The notes beneath the pieces were generated by a model, which saw only the letters and a program-made list of their open reading frames with translations, did not search any database and was not told where the DNA came from. A program made the translations under genes and the position numbers. A DNA stretch of 64,000 nt from Brevibacillus daliensis (lineage in GTDB: Bacteria > Bacillota > Bacilli > Brevibacillales > Brevibacillaceae), in assembly GCF_021245735.1 (NCBI RefSeq), contig NZ_JAJISB010000029.1:47687-111686 (forward strand). Reading direction: 5' to 3'. Positions 27,102 to 36,271 of this stretch are shown here, one piece after another (positions within the stretch are counted from its first letter, which is position 1; each line of letters starts with the position of its first letter).

Positions 27102-27506
27102 ATGATGAACGTAAATAATAATGTAATTAAAAGGTATAATCCCGAGAATATAGCGAAACCGGTTGGAAACTATAGTCATGTAACGAAAATAAGTAAAAAT
27201 GCTGAAATATATGTATTTTCTGGTCAAATTGGGATAGATCAAAACAATAATATCCCCACAGATTTTAATCAACAAGTAACAAATACAATGAGCAATATTG
27301 TTGAGATCCTTTCTTCTCAAAAGTTGACTCCTGATAATGTAATTAAAATCAACATTTGGGCCACAGAAGAAATTGATTGGGATCATTTCTATGAAATATG
27401 GGATAGAGTATTCGGTACCACTCCCCCTTCAATGACGATTGCTTATATTAAAGGGTTAGGTTTGCCTGAATTAAAAATTGAATTAGATGTTTGGGCTGCA
27501 GGTTGA
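27102..27506 (+). CDS. RidA (YjgF/UK114) family protein
   Basis: A 134-residue trimer-forming protein of the Rid family. Classical RidA hydrolyses reactive imines/enamines released by PLP enzymes. Family landmarks are AEIYVFSGQIGID near residues 34-46, TNTMSNIVEIL, VIKINIWATEE and the C-terminal ELKIELDVWA. The catalytic Arg of classical RidA, in the PARS-like segment, is not seen: the aligned stretch reads PPSMTIAY. It may therefore belong to a non-deaminase Rid subgroup. AAAGGAGA precedes the ATG pair. It stands alone among remnants. Confidence 0.85.
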   Translation: MMNVNNNVIKRYNPENIAKPVGNYSHVTKISKNAEIYVFSGQIGIDQNNNIPTDFNQQVTNTMSNIVEILSSQKLTPDNVIKINIWATEEIDWDHFYEIWDRVFGTTPPSMTIAYIKGLGLPELKIELDVWAAG

Positions 27507-27969
27507 TTTTTAAAGCTCTGAAAAAAGTGCCTAAGTGATATTATCCCCTCATGGAAAACGGTTAAAAAGAGCTCATGTTATGATGAGTTCAAAAACTGTT
27601 TATCGGAGGGGATTATTCATGTCTACATAAGGTTAATAATTAACGAAAAACCCGTAAGAATTGAAATGGAAGCGGTTCAACTTCATGTAGAAGAAAACAT
27701 GAGTTTTCGCAGATCAAAGAAAAGCGCCGCTGCGCCGCCTTTATCTTTCAAAAAAATAGACCCTATCCATCTGAGGTCTACTTATACATCACTCATTTTA
27801 TCAGATCAAGCTGTTAAAATAATCGGCTTACCTTCGCGCTCATTATCCAAATAAGAAAGCCTTATATTTTGTGAAGTATTATATTTTCGTATCATTTGCT
27901 TCTTTACCTTCTTCTGCTCCTCCCAAAGCCATTCTCTCAATCAATATTTTGATAGAATATTTCGTAAAA
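27507..27969. other. intergenic region with possible mobile-element remnant
   Basis: A strong ribosome site (GGAGGGG) at about 27606 precedes ATGTCTACATAA, a start followed at once by a stop. An open but unrecognised reading runs from about 27620 to 27854 on the plus strand. This may be a remnant of an insertion element. I cannot assign it. Confidence 0.3.
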
Positions 27970-29606
27970 TCAATCCCTATTCATTTGTGAGGATTTTAGA
28001 GTAAATCCTTCATATCCTTTTGCTGCAATTTCATCGCATTTCTGACGGTATGCACCTACTCCACCAAGATAAATCAAAAATCCGCGCGGCTTACCGTCAA
28101 TATTTGCTCCCGTGTACCAAGAGTCGGTCTTCGTGAAGAGTGTTGCCTCGGCCACTTCTTGGCAGTGCTTACTCCACACTTCTTCCGCTTCAACGCTTGC
28201 CTCAATCGTATCGATATCATTTGTGTGAAGATATTCGAGACAATCTGCAATCCATTCTACATGTTGCTCAATGGATACAGGTGCGTTACTGAGTGCGGAA
28301 GGACTTTCGGGACCGGTAATCATGAACATGTTTGGGAAACTAGCATTAGCGACACCGAGATACGTTTTTGTCTTTGTTCCCCCAGCCCATTTTCCTTTTA
28401 AGGTTACTCCACCTTTGCCATGGATATCGAACTTCATCAATGGACCTGTCATTGCGTCATACCCAGTAGCAAAAACAATCACGTCCAATTCGTATTCCCT
28501 CTCAGCAGTTCGCAGCCCGTTGAACGTGATCTCCACAATCGGAGCTTGTTTCATGTCGACCAAGGTGACATTCTCACGATATAGGTTTCATAATAATTTG
28601 TATCCTTGATTGGACGTTTGGTGCCGTAATGGAACGATGGCAACAGTTTCTCGGCTACTTTGGGATCATGTACGATCCGACGTATCTTGGAGCGTAAGAA
28701 CTCCGACACCGTTTCATTTGCTGCTTCATTAATCAATAGGTCGTTATACGTTTCTAAGAAGGTCTTGCCTGTCTCCCATGCTTCTTCATATACCGACTTA
28801 CGTTCCTCTGCTGTAGCTTCCAGTGCCGAACCAATCGGTGGCAACGACGGGGTTCCGTAAAAGGAGTCACGCATTTGCTTCTTAATCTCATGAAAGTTTT
28901 CTTTTGTTTGTTTAACGAACGCTGGGTCGTAAGGATGATTTCTCACTGGGACACTGTACCCCGGAGTCCGCTGAAAGACAGTGAGATGACCTGCCTCTTC
29001 AGCGATGACTGGAATGGCCTGAACGCCGCTTGAACCCGTACCAATTACTCCAACACGTTTACCCTTGAAATCTACCTTTTTATCACGAGGCCAGTTACCA
29101 GTGTGGTACCATTCCCCCATGAAGCTATCCAAGCCTTTGAACCTTGGAACATTTACGCTAGACAGCCAACCTACCCCTGTAATGAAGTATTTTGCAGTGA
29201 CGCTGGTCCCATCATCGAGATGAATCCGCCATTGATTATTCTCCTCATGATAATGAGCAGATTGAACCCGCGTTTTAAACTGGATGTCTGGACGCAGATC
29301 AAACCTATCGGCTACGAAGTTAAGGTAACGTAGGATTTCCTGCTGATCTGGATATCGAGAAGTCCAATTCCATTCTTTATATAGTTCTTCTGAAAAAGTG
29401 TAGCTATAATAGATGCTTTCCGAGTCGCTGCGTAATCCGGGATAACGATTCCAATACCATGTACCACCGACACCATCACCCGCTTCGAAAACACGCGTTG
29501 AAAAACCAGTCATTCGTAAGCGATATAGCATATACAATCCTGAAAAACCAGCTCCGATAACAACTACATCGAAGTTATTCATTAGATTTGGTTGAGTCGA
29601 ATTCAT
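27970..29606 (-). pseudogene. Baeyer-Villiger-type flavin monooxygenase, frameshifted
   Basis: Together the two minus-strand readings (29606-28551 and 28563-27970) make a protein of about 545 residues, the normal length for cyclohexanone-monooxygenase-like enzymes. These use FAD and NADPH to insert oxygen beside a ketone. Visible are the FAD-binding GAGFSG near residue 18, GGTWYWNRYPG, the BVMO fingerprint FMGEWYHTGNWP, the NADPH-binding GTGSSG and the C-terminal VFATGYD. The frame changes near 28580: adding one A in the run tatatcgt would restore YNRENVTLVDMKQAP. AGGAGGG precedes the ATG. One base is missing, so this is either a young pseudogene or a sequencing error. Confidence 0.85.
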
Positions 29607-30153
29607 GAAGGATCACCCTCCTAACAGATTATTTTCATATTCTGCAAGCGACTTACATTAACCCTATGGGTCATTGCTTGATCTGTTTTATTGAAAAATT
29701 CTGTTATTCTTGGAGGCTTAGCAAAGGCGATCCTTGGTCTAGACTTCCACTTTATTTGAAGTGCTGCTGTGCTCTAGTAATTTGATACACTTTTGCATAC
29801 AAGATATCTTTAAAAATGGAAAATTCCTCTACCGTGAGCGTTTGAGGATAGCTCATCATTTTGAGCGGTAAATCAGGCTCCCCTTTTGCTGCAAGGATCG
29901 GATGGCGTCCCGGATCGGCTCCAGAATATTATTCTCGGGCGCAAGCATTCATTAAGGTAAAGACTTTATTTTTAACACTTGCGCCAGACCTGATTAGTTT
30001 GATCAAAAAACTATAAATATCGCCTGTTGATTTGTTGGGCTGCCATCAAACGGTGGTACATATCCATATTTGGTTTAGTCAACTCAGTCCACTCAGTCCA
30101 CTCCGGTCAACCTCCTTTCTGGGATAAAAGGTACTTCTCATATAGATTCCTTC
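29607..30153. other. intergenic region with unrecognised coding debris
   Basis: Minus-strand frames contain short protein-like pieces (for example RDAIRSLQQKGSLIYRS and LTVEEFSIFKDILYAKV), suggesting a decayed gene. I cannot name it. A short repeat of CTCAGTCCA occurs near 30085-30105. Confidence 0.35.
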
Positions 30154-31359
30154 CTAACTTCTTTTTAGTTCATCAACTGCTGGAGATACACGTTTAATAA
30201 AAAATGTAGCCAGTAGTCCCAACAGTAAGCAGCATGCCAAGATCGAAAAAGTAAGTACATAATTCCCAGTGTTGAGTAACATTACGGCTAAGATTGGCCC
30301 TATAGTAGCACCCAAGTTCACAATAACCGTATAAATGGAAATCGCCGCACCTCTTGCAGCTCCTCCCAGTTCACCGACCAGTGAAACCAACGATGGGATA
30401 GCAACCGCAATTCCGGATACAAACACAACGCTCATGACAATTATAAACACCATGTTTGCACCAAGTCCTAAGAGGATCAATCCGATAGCAGATAGGATTA
30501 TTGCGCTTCTAAGTATCGGTATCACGCCAAATTTCTTAACCAGCCCACTCGCAAAAAGAGACATTAGCATCCCTATGATCCCTAATGAACGCACATATAG
30601 TATTTGTTGATTCGTGAACCCGAAAAGAGGGCTGCTTAAAAAATCCCCCAATGCACTGTACATGCCTACAAAAGAAAGCAACATAACCAATGCGATTACA
30701 TATGCTAACCATAGTGACTTTTGTGACAGTGTGTTTCTCATTTGTTTAAATGTTTCCGCAACACGAACCCCATTCGCTGGAAGGTTTGGTATAAAGAATA
30801 ACATTAGTAGTGTTAGTATAAAATATATGGCCGCCAAAATGATGAATACATATTGCCAACCTAGATGAAAACTTACAAAGCTACTGAACACCTGCCCGAT
30901 AATTCCAGCCATAAGAAAACTTGCACTCATACAGCTGATTGCAAATACTTTTTTATGTTGCGGGAACAATTCCATTACATAGGGAAGCACTACGGGAGAG
31001 AAAGTAGCCGCAGCAAAGCCTTGTATTGCTCTGAAAAGAATAACGGAGAGCAAACTGCTTTGAAATCCTAGAAAGATAGTAATAATCGTTAATGCAGCTA
31101 ATCCCCCAAGCATGATTCTTTTTCGGCCAAAACGATCTGATAATGGACCAAACAACAAGGCTCCAGCAGCGAAACTAAACGTAAACGAGCTACTTGCCCA
31201 TACTGCTTGACTATCTGAAACCGAAAACTCCTTTGAAAGTACGGATATTAACGGAATTGTAGCATAGAAGCTGGACATAATTGCTAATCCTGAAAAAAAC
31301 AATATCAATGTAATGAAAGAATAATGTTGTTCTTTCACTTTTAACTTCAAATCATTCAT
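30154..31359 (-). CDS. MFS transporter (YnfM-like)
   Basis: A protein of about 401 residues with twelve hydrophobic segments and the MFS signature GPLSDRFGRKRIM after the second segment. The segment GFAAATFSPVVLPYVMELF matches motif C-like regions of drug/proton antiporters and the arabinose-efflux YnfM group. GGAG lies seven bases before the ATG at 31359, preferred over the in-frame upstream start. It stands downstream of a decayed flavoprotein and an Rrf2 regulator on the same strand, but with long gaps. The substrate is unknown. Confidence 0.85.
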   Translation of the reverse strand: MNDLKLKVKEQHYSFITLILFFSGLAIMSSFYATIPLISVLSKEFSVSDSQAVWASSSFTFSFAAGALLFGPLSDRFGRKRIMLGGLAALTIITIFLGFQSSLLSVILFRAIQGFAAATFSPVVLPYVMELFPQHKKVFAISCMSASFLMAGIIGQVFSSFVSFHLGWQYVFIILAAIYFILTLLMLFFIPNLPANGVRVAETFKQMRNTLSQKSLWLAYVIALVMLLSFVGMYSALGDFLSSPLFGFTNQQILYVRSLGIIGMLMSLFASGLVKKFGVIPILRSAIILSAIGLILLGLGANMVFIIVMSVVFVSGIAVAIPSLVSLVGELGGAARGAAISIYTVIVNLGATIGPILAVMLLNTGNYVLTFSILACCLLLGLLATFFIKRVSPAVDELKRS

Positions 31360-31647
31360 TTTTTCACTCCATAACATATTAACTCTTCAACTTAACGAAG
31401 GCCACCGATCCATACGGTCCTGCGGTTTTAGTTGAGATCTTTTCTGCTCACTAGAACGAGGTTCATTTTTGCTCTTCAGGTCGTGTTAATGCTAATTTAT
31501 TATATTTGATATGAATTTTTTCAATTTTGTAACACCAATGATGAATTGTCTGAATTTCATCACCTCCTTAATCAGCACATCTGAACTCGGGAGACTGTGG
31601 TACGTACATTCCCCATCCAACTTTTGTACGGAGATATTAAAGACTTT

Positions 31648-31876
31648 TTATATCCGTGATTTGTCCGCATATATACTCCTGCGGACCGAAAAATCTTCCT
31701 CCGTCAAATCCATATTTACGCTCATAGCGGTTCGGCTGCCATCTGCTGCAGCAAAAACCACTTGGGAAGGAGCCACGTACGAAGCATCTCTGGCGATATA
31801 TAAACCTGCTATTGAGGACCTCCCCTTTTCGTCGGTTTTAATCCCGCCCGCCTATAATGGCGCAATCGTAACTCAT
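31648..31876 (-). pseudogene. thioredoxin-reductase-like flavoprotein, internally deleted
   Basis: The minus strand starts with MSYDCAIIGG, the FAD-binding N-terminus of the thioredoxin-reductase fold. After a frame change it jumps at once to the C-terminal part KTDEKGRSSIAGLYIARDAS and SQVVFAAADGSRTAMSVN, ending in MDLTEEDF. In intact enzymes about 250 residues lie between these parts, so nearly all of the gene is deleted. The usual GD of the GDAS motif is RD here. Its position just downstream of an Rrf2 regulator suggests the regulator once controlled it. Confidence 0.75.
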
Positions 31877-31989
31877 AACACTCAACTACTCTAATACAGA
31901 TATGAAAGACTTATTATATCCTTAATTAAGCGAAAAAATTCTGATACTTAGGAACTGCACACCTCCTTTCGTCATTAAATGTGTTACAT

Positions 31990-32388
31990 TTAAGCTTGTG
32001 ATTGCTTTAGGGCCAAGTCGGTCAATTTCGTGTTTTTGAGATGGCTTTCCATTTTCTCTTCCGCTTCCTTCATAACAGCTTGAATTGAGCATTCATCACC
32101 GTGAAAAAAATCACATTCAAACAAGGAGGCAGTGCCCTCAATAGCGTGGATAATATCCAAAAAAGTCATGTCTTCTTTTTTGCGGGATAAGCGATATCCC
32201 CCGTTGACTCCGGAAACAGACTCGATCATCCCTGTTTTTACTAGCCTTGTTAAAATTTTAGAAAGATAGGTTGGCGAAACACCTTGCATTTCTGCTAACT
32301 CCTGAACACCTATCGGCTTAACCGGTGAAGCTTCAAAAAGCTTGAGCATGGTGTGCAGAGCATAATTCGTTGCTTTTGTAAATTTCAC
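31990..32388 (-). CDS. Rrf2-family transcriptional regulator
   Basis: A 132-residue winged-helix regulator with the typical start MKFTKATNYALHTML, a recognition helix in GVSPTYLSKILTRLVKTG (about 37-54) and VNGGYRLSR in the wing. Cys92 and Cys100 (ECDFFHGDEC) lie in the loop where NsrR and IscR bind an iron-sulfur cluster. Only two Cys are seen instead of three, so cluster binding is uncertain and thiol redox sensing is also possible. A strong sigma-A-type promoter lies 33 bases upstream. The neighbouring deleted flavoprotein gene was probably a target. Confidence 0.9.
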   Translation of the reverse strand: MKFTKATNYALHTMLKLFEASPVKPIGVQELAEMQGVSPTYLSKILTRLVKTGMIESVSGVNGGYRLSRKKEDMTFLDIIHAIEGTASLFECDFFHGDECSIQAVMKEAEEKMESHLKNTKLTDLALKQSQA

Positions 32389-32420
32389 GGTAGCACCTCA
32401 TTCAAAGATATCTTATGTCT

Positions 32421-32450
32421 ATAATATCCTTGAAGTCGCTAATATGTCAA
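32421..32450 (-). promoter_or_regulatory. sigma-A-type promoter of the Rrf2 gene
   Basis: On the minus strand TTGACA (32450-32445) and TATTAT (32426-32421) are separated by 18 bases and point into the Rrf2 gene. Confidence 0.7.
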
Positions 32451-32810
32451 GTAGTACATTTTCATAAAATTCCACGAAGACATTAATTTTAACTTGAGGT
32501 ACACAAAAGGAAACGGACGCTCCCCTAATTTGATTTGCAAATCATTCCAGACCACATTTATTGTTCTAACAAGATAAAGAGGTGTACTTTCTTTAAAAAC
32601 TATTTCTTGCTTCCGACACGATACTTCCTATCCGTTTCAAGGACAATAAATCGTATTCAAAGCGATAACTCTCAGCCGCACCGAAGCTCTATTCGATTTT
32701 TATTGTGCAAAGCATTCCGCTGTCACGTATATTATTATTTGAAAAGTACAAAAAATCGTTATACTGGTTATAGTATAGTGAAAATATCAATAACACTGGG
32801 GGCAAAGAAA

Positions 32811-33689
32811 ATGGTAGAAGAAATGATCCTGCTAGATCATGTAGGAATAAATGTAAGATATTCATTAAATGAGAATCCCGTTGTGTTATTTCTTCACTTT
32901 AGTGGTGGAAATTTAAACATGTGGGAAGGAATCATACCGCAATTTGAAAAGAATTACAGTATCATTGCCCCTGATTTTAGAGGACATGGCAAATCCGACA
33001 AGCCCGAATCAGGATATCACATTGATGATATGGCTCATGATATTTATTTATTGTTGCAGCGATTAAACGTAAACCAATGCCATATCGTGGGTAGTTCAAT
33101 GGGCGCTGAGGTTGGTCTTAGCTTAGCTGCGTCACATCCAAAGTTAGTTCTATCCCTGATTTGTGAAGGCGCTTTTTATAATGAGTTTGGGAAACACGGG
33201 CTATTTAATGGAACAGTGGAAGAGATTGAACAAAGAAAAGAAGTCCTGCGGGCACAATTGGCTGAAAGAAAAGAACTTATATTTAATACGAAAGAAGAGT
33301 ATATCGAGAAAGAACGAGCAAAATTTACCCAACAAGGATTATGGAATGAAAATTTCTTAGCCTTTTTCGAAAATAATTTACAACCGCTAATGAACGGTAC
33401 TTTTACTTATTGCTACTTAAACCGTGTGAGAACAGAATATATTCAAAAATACTGGGATGTGAAGTTTGAGGAATATTACAAGAAGGTACAATGCCCTATT
33501 TTATTTCTTCCCAGCGAAGAAGAGTGGGAGAATGAGACAATTAGAAGCATTCTATATACGTTCGCTGGTCTATTAGATACATATGAAATTGAGCGAATAG
33601 ATAATTCTATTCATGCTTATGTCTGGATGCAACTTCCGACTCCAGTAGGCGAAGTAGCAAAGAGATTTATCAGAAAGCATGATGAATGA
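32811..33689 (+). CDS. alpha/beta hydrolase
   Basis: A soluble hydrolase of about 292 residues. The oxyanion segment is HFSGGN (29-34), the strand-loop APDFRGHGKS (53-62) is typical of the family, and the nucleophile elbow GSSMGAE holds Ser96. A late IHAYVW (near 267) provides the probable catalytic His. The ATG at 32811 follows GGGGGC; the frame is open further upstream, but that part has no coding look. The reaction (esterase, lactonase or similar) cannot be told. It converges with the YcdB-like gene at a shared terminator. Confidence 0.85.
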   Translation: MVEEMILLDHVGINVRYSLNENPVVLFLHFSGGNLNMWEGIIPQFEKNYSIIAPDFRGHGKSDKPESGYHIDDMAHDIYLLLQRLNVNQCHIVGSSMGAEVGLSLAASHPKLVLSLICEGAFYNEFGKHGLFNGTVEEIEQRKEVLRAQLAERKELIFNTKEEYIEKERAKFTQQGLWNENFLAFFENNLQPLMNGTFTYCYLNRVRTEYIQKYWDVKFEEYYKKVQCPILFLPSEEEWENETIRSILYTFAGLLDTYEIERIDNSIHAYVWMQLPTPVGEVAKRFIRKHDE

Positions 33690-33807
33690 TTGTATAAATG
33701 GATAATCCCCCCTCCATATAACGTGGCTGTTATCTATACCTATTTTATACAACGATCACACTTTCCGCTTCCGCTCATCTTCATAAGCATGATCGAGAAA
33801 ATCCAAT

Positions 33808-33855
33808 AAACAAAGCACAGATCTCTTCGCTTCTGATGTCACCTGTGCTTTGTTT
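33808..33855. terminator. bidirectional terminator between convergent genes
   Basis: AAACAAAGCACAG (33808-33820) pairs perfectly with CTGTGCTTTGTTT (33843-33855), with T-rich DNA after the right arm and A-rich DNA before the left. Confidence 0.8.
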
Positions 33856-33872
33856 CAATGTTTTATTACTCC

Positions 33873-34667
33873 TTATTTCGCAATCAAAACGGATTGTCCA
33901 GTCGTTGCATCGATATGAACTTTTTGATTCGCATTCGCTATTCGTGGCAGTTCCTCATAGATTAGGCGTATTTTGTTATCCTCAGTAATAAAGTAATAAA
34001 GCTTAAGCTTATAGTGTTTCATCCACTCTTGTGCAGCTACTTCCGGAGTTACAACAGTTTTAGAATCTGGCAGTTCCTTTGAAAAGTCAGTGATCTTACC
34101 TGTCATTGAGTCTACTTCTACCCGATAACTACTGGTAGCAGTACGTGTAGGAAAAACAGGTATACCCTGATAACTACTGAAGAACTGGTATGCATAATCC
34201 CCTTCCTGAAGCCCGTCCTTTATTTGAATGCTATAGCCTAGTATCAGCTCCGTCTCCCAAGGGTCCAAATATCTCTGCACAAATTTGATTGCAGCTTTTC
34301 TTGCATCCGTTTCTTTGATCGTGCCTTTTTTAGGACTATCGCTACTACTATCAAACACCTGAATTACTCGACCACTAGCTTTATCTGTAATTAGATTTAC
34401 ATGTCCAAATTTGTACCTAACATCTTTCCCATCGTTCATATCAATCGTTTCTACATCAGAAGGTTGCAACTCTTCCATTTTTACATTAAATTCTTCCTGA
34501 ACCAGTGCTCTCGCTTGCTGCTGGTTGTGTACTTTCTTTGCCTGTGTAGGTGGCTGCACAGGAATTGGCGTATCATTATTCCAATCTTGTTCAAAATAAA
34601 CACCAAAGTTCGATTTGCTAGAGTAATTATAATAAAGAGGTTGCCCTGTTTGGGCATCGAATTGCAT
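33873..34667 (-). pseudogene. YcdB/YcdC-domain protein, 5'-truncated
   Basis: This 264-residue reading resembles the C-terminal part of YcdB/YcdC-type proteins, which contain PepSY-like repeats. Two segments (KVHNQQQARALVQEEF and IKETDARKAAIKFVQ) begin comparable alpha-beta units, and each is followed by a strand pair ending in a DxxTG turn (DKASGRVIQV, DSMTGKITDF, DATTGQSVLI). The reading begins with FDAQTGQPL, the end of such a unit, and has no signal peptide or convincing ribosome site. An in-frame stop lies just upstream. The 5' half therefore seems lost. Family members are exported. Confidence 0.6.
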
Positions 34668-34783
34668 AGGAATGGGAGCTAGGATCGTTTGATTCAGCTA
34701 TCTTGTTTTTGTGACAGGTCCTACTAGATTTTACTCTTTTGAAATTAGTTAGTGATAATAAGTCGTTTCTGAAACAACACAAA

Positions 34784-34828
34784 GAAATCGAGCTTCTGAT
34801 TGATTCTGTCAGCCAGTAGCTCGATTTC
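34784..34828 (-). terminator. terminator of the histidine phosphatase gene
   Basis: GAAATCGAGCT (34784-34794) pairs with AGCTCGATTTC (34818-34828). On the minus strand TTTGTGTTGT follows. Confidence 0.65.
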
Positions 34829-34901
34829 TACTATAAGAGAGACGTCATTTTAAATATTGCTTCTATTCATAGTTTACGTTTAGGACTGTATAGTGCATTA
34901 C

Positions 34902-35471
34902 TTATTTCCATATCCTCTCAACGTGCTCCAATATATTACGATCAAATGTCAATCTATATATATCAGGCTTCGAAGTAGCATTCCAAAAATCAAACCCATA
35001 TTTATCGTCAAAATAATTCATTATTATTGTCATTATATTACCATGTGTGCCGATGACGATATTTTTTCCTCTATGTTCTTCTAAGAGTCTTTCTATGATG
35101 GGTATAGATCTTTGTTGTGCTTTACGTGTAGATTCGCCGCCTTCTAAAGCCAAATCTTTGTTATTAAAAGATCTACGAATGGCATCATACAATACATCCC
35201 ACGGGGCCTTATAATCCAGGCCCTTTATTGGACGCTCGACTAGTTCTTCATATTCTACGATATCTAGGGACTTTTGTTCAGCTATGTATTGAATTGTCTG
35301 TTTAGCCCTGGTATAGGGGCTGGAGGCAATATAATGGACATCAACGTCACTGAAAAACTCAGAAACTTGCTTCGCTGCCACAAAACCTTCTTCCGAAAGC
35401 CCCCGAGTTCTCTCTTGACCGAATTCAAAAGGTGATTCAGCATGCCTTACCATGTAGATTGTGGTTTTCAT
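34902..35471 (-). CDS. histidine phosphatase family protein (PhoE/GpmB-like)
   Basis: A 189-residue cytosolic protein with the RHG-type motif MVRHAES (phospho-acceptor His10 after Arg9) at the N-terminus. ASSPYTRAKQT holds the second conserved Arg, ALEGGEST lies in the middle, and GTHGN provides the late catalytic His. These define the histidine phosphatase superfamily. The substrate could be a phosphosugar, nucleotide or other phosphate ester and is not predictable. AGGAGG lies before the ATG. It is separated by 90 bases from the lipoprotein gene upstream. Confidence 0.92.
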   Translation of the reverse strand: MKTTIYMVRHAESPFEFGQERTRGLSEEGFVAAKQVSEFFSDVDVHYIASSPYTRAKQTIQYIAEQKSLDIVEYEELVERPIKGLDYKAPWDVLYDAIRRSFNNKDLALEGGESTRKAQQRSIPIIERLLEEHRGKNIVIGTHGNIMTIIMNYFDDKYGFDFWNATSKPDIYRLTFDRNILEHVERIWK

Positions 35472-35563
35472 AGATCCTCCTAAATACAGTTTTATTCAAC
35501 CATACCAATTCGCGTATGCTGCTTTTCCAGTCAGCGATCTCTAGCTATCGAAAGTATAACCCT

Positions 35564-36139
35564 CTATACAACATACATCTCAACCACCAAGACAACCTTA
35601 TTTCCAATTATATATAAATTATATAATCCCTCATGTTCACTCTTGTCAAAATCTTCACTGTTTATGAAAGTAGGTACGAGTGCGTTTAGAACATAAAACG
35701 AGTCTGACCCTGCTAGTAATTTATCACGTTCCTCTTTTTCATTGACTATCACAAAATTGTTAGGAGCAGTAAGATCTATTTTGAACTCCGCATAATCTAC
35801 TCGAATGCTAACTCCGTCTTTTGCTAATGTAGCTTCTTTTATATATCCTTGTTTATAAGTAATCCCAGGGAGATTAGTAAGTAACGTCTGATTCATATTG
35901 CTCCGATTTTTTAGGGTTGTTATCTCCCCCATTATAAATTGAATTTCACCTTGTAATTCCTCAATGATTCCTTTTTGAACGGCTAGTTCCTTTTTCGAAT
36001 CATCCAGTTGTGTTTCTAATTGTTTCAGCTCATTTGTCGCAACTACTATTTGTACCTCATTGTTTTTCATATCATTACTTGTACATCCCATCAATATCAA
36101 TACAAGAGCATGTAACAAAAAAAGCTTATAAAATCTCAT
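35564..36139 (-). CDS. lipoprotein with coiled coil
   Basis: A 191-residue exported lipoprotein. The N-terminus MRFYKLFLLHALVLILMGC is a type II signal peptide with the lipobox Cys at residue 19. Residues about 28-75 are a strong heptad-type coiled coil rich in Glu, Lys and Leu. The C-terminal part is beta-rich with no known domain that I recognise. It should be anchored on the outer face of the cell membrane. Function unknown. Confidence 0.75.
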   Translation of the reverse strand: MRFYKLFLLHALVLILMGCTSNDMKNNEVQIVVATNELKQLETQLDDSKKELAVQKGIIEELQGEIQFIMGEITTLKNRSNMNQTLLTNLPGITYKQGYIKEATLAKDGVSIRVDYAEFKIDLTAPNNFVIVNEKEERDKLLAGSDSFYVLNALVPTFINSEDFDKSEHEGLYNLYIIGNKVVLVVEMYVV

Positions 36140-36217
36140 AACATCCTTCTCTCGTTACTCTCATTGAAAAACCAAAAAATATCCTTTTTCTTTAGCCAAT
36201 CTTGGAAAAACAATAAA

Positions 36218-36242
36218 AAAAGGGGGCATCTCGCCCCCTTTT
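36218..36242 (-). terminator. terminator of the M56 peptidase gene
   Basis: AAAAGGGGGC and GCCCCCTTTT form a perfect 10-bp G+C-rich stem with a 5-base loop. The outer A/T runs make it work in both directions. Confidence 0.85.
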
Positions 36243-36271
36243 AGAAATTTTGCCGACTGACGAAATCTTCT

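Noticed and set aside
27666..27854. Plus-strand 62-codon ORF
   Set aside because: No family resemblance and no ribosome site; kept only as part of an intergenic description.
31511..31894. Plus-strand 127-codon ORF
   Set aside because: The minus strand there carries clear thioredoxin-reductase-like segments, so the plus reading is a shadow.
32535..32810. 5' extension of the alpha/beta hydrolase frame
   Set aside because: Open but without hydrolase similarity or coding look; a better start with a ribosome site lies at 32811.
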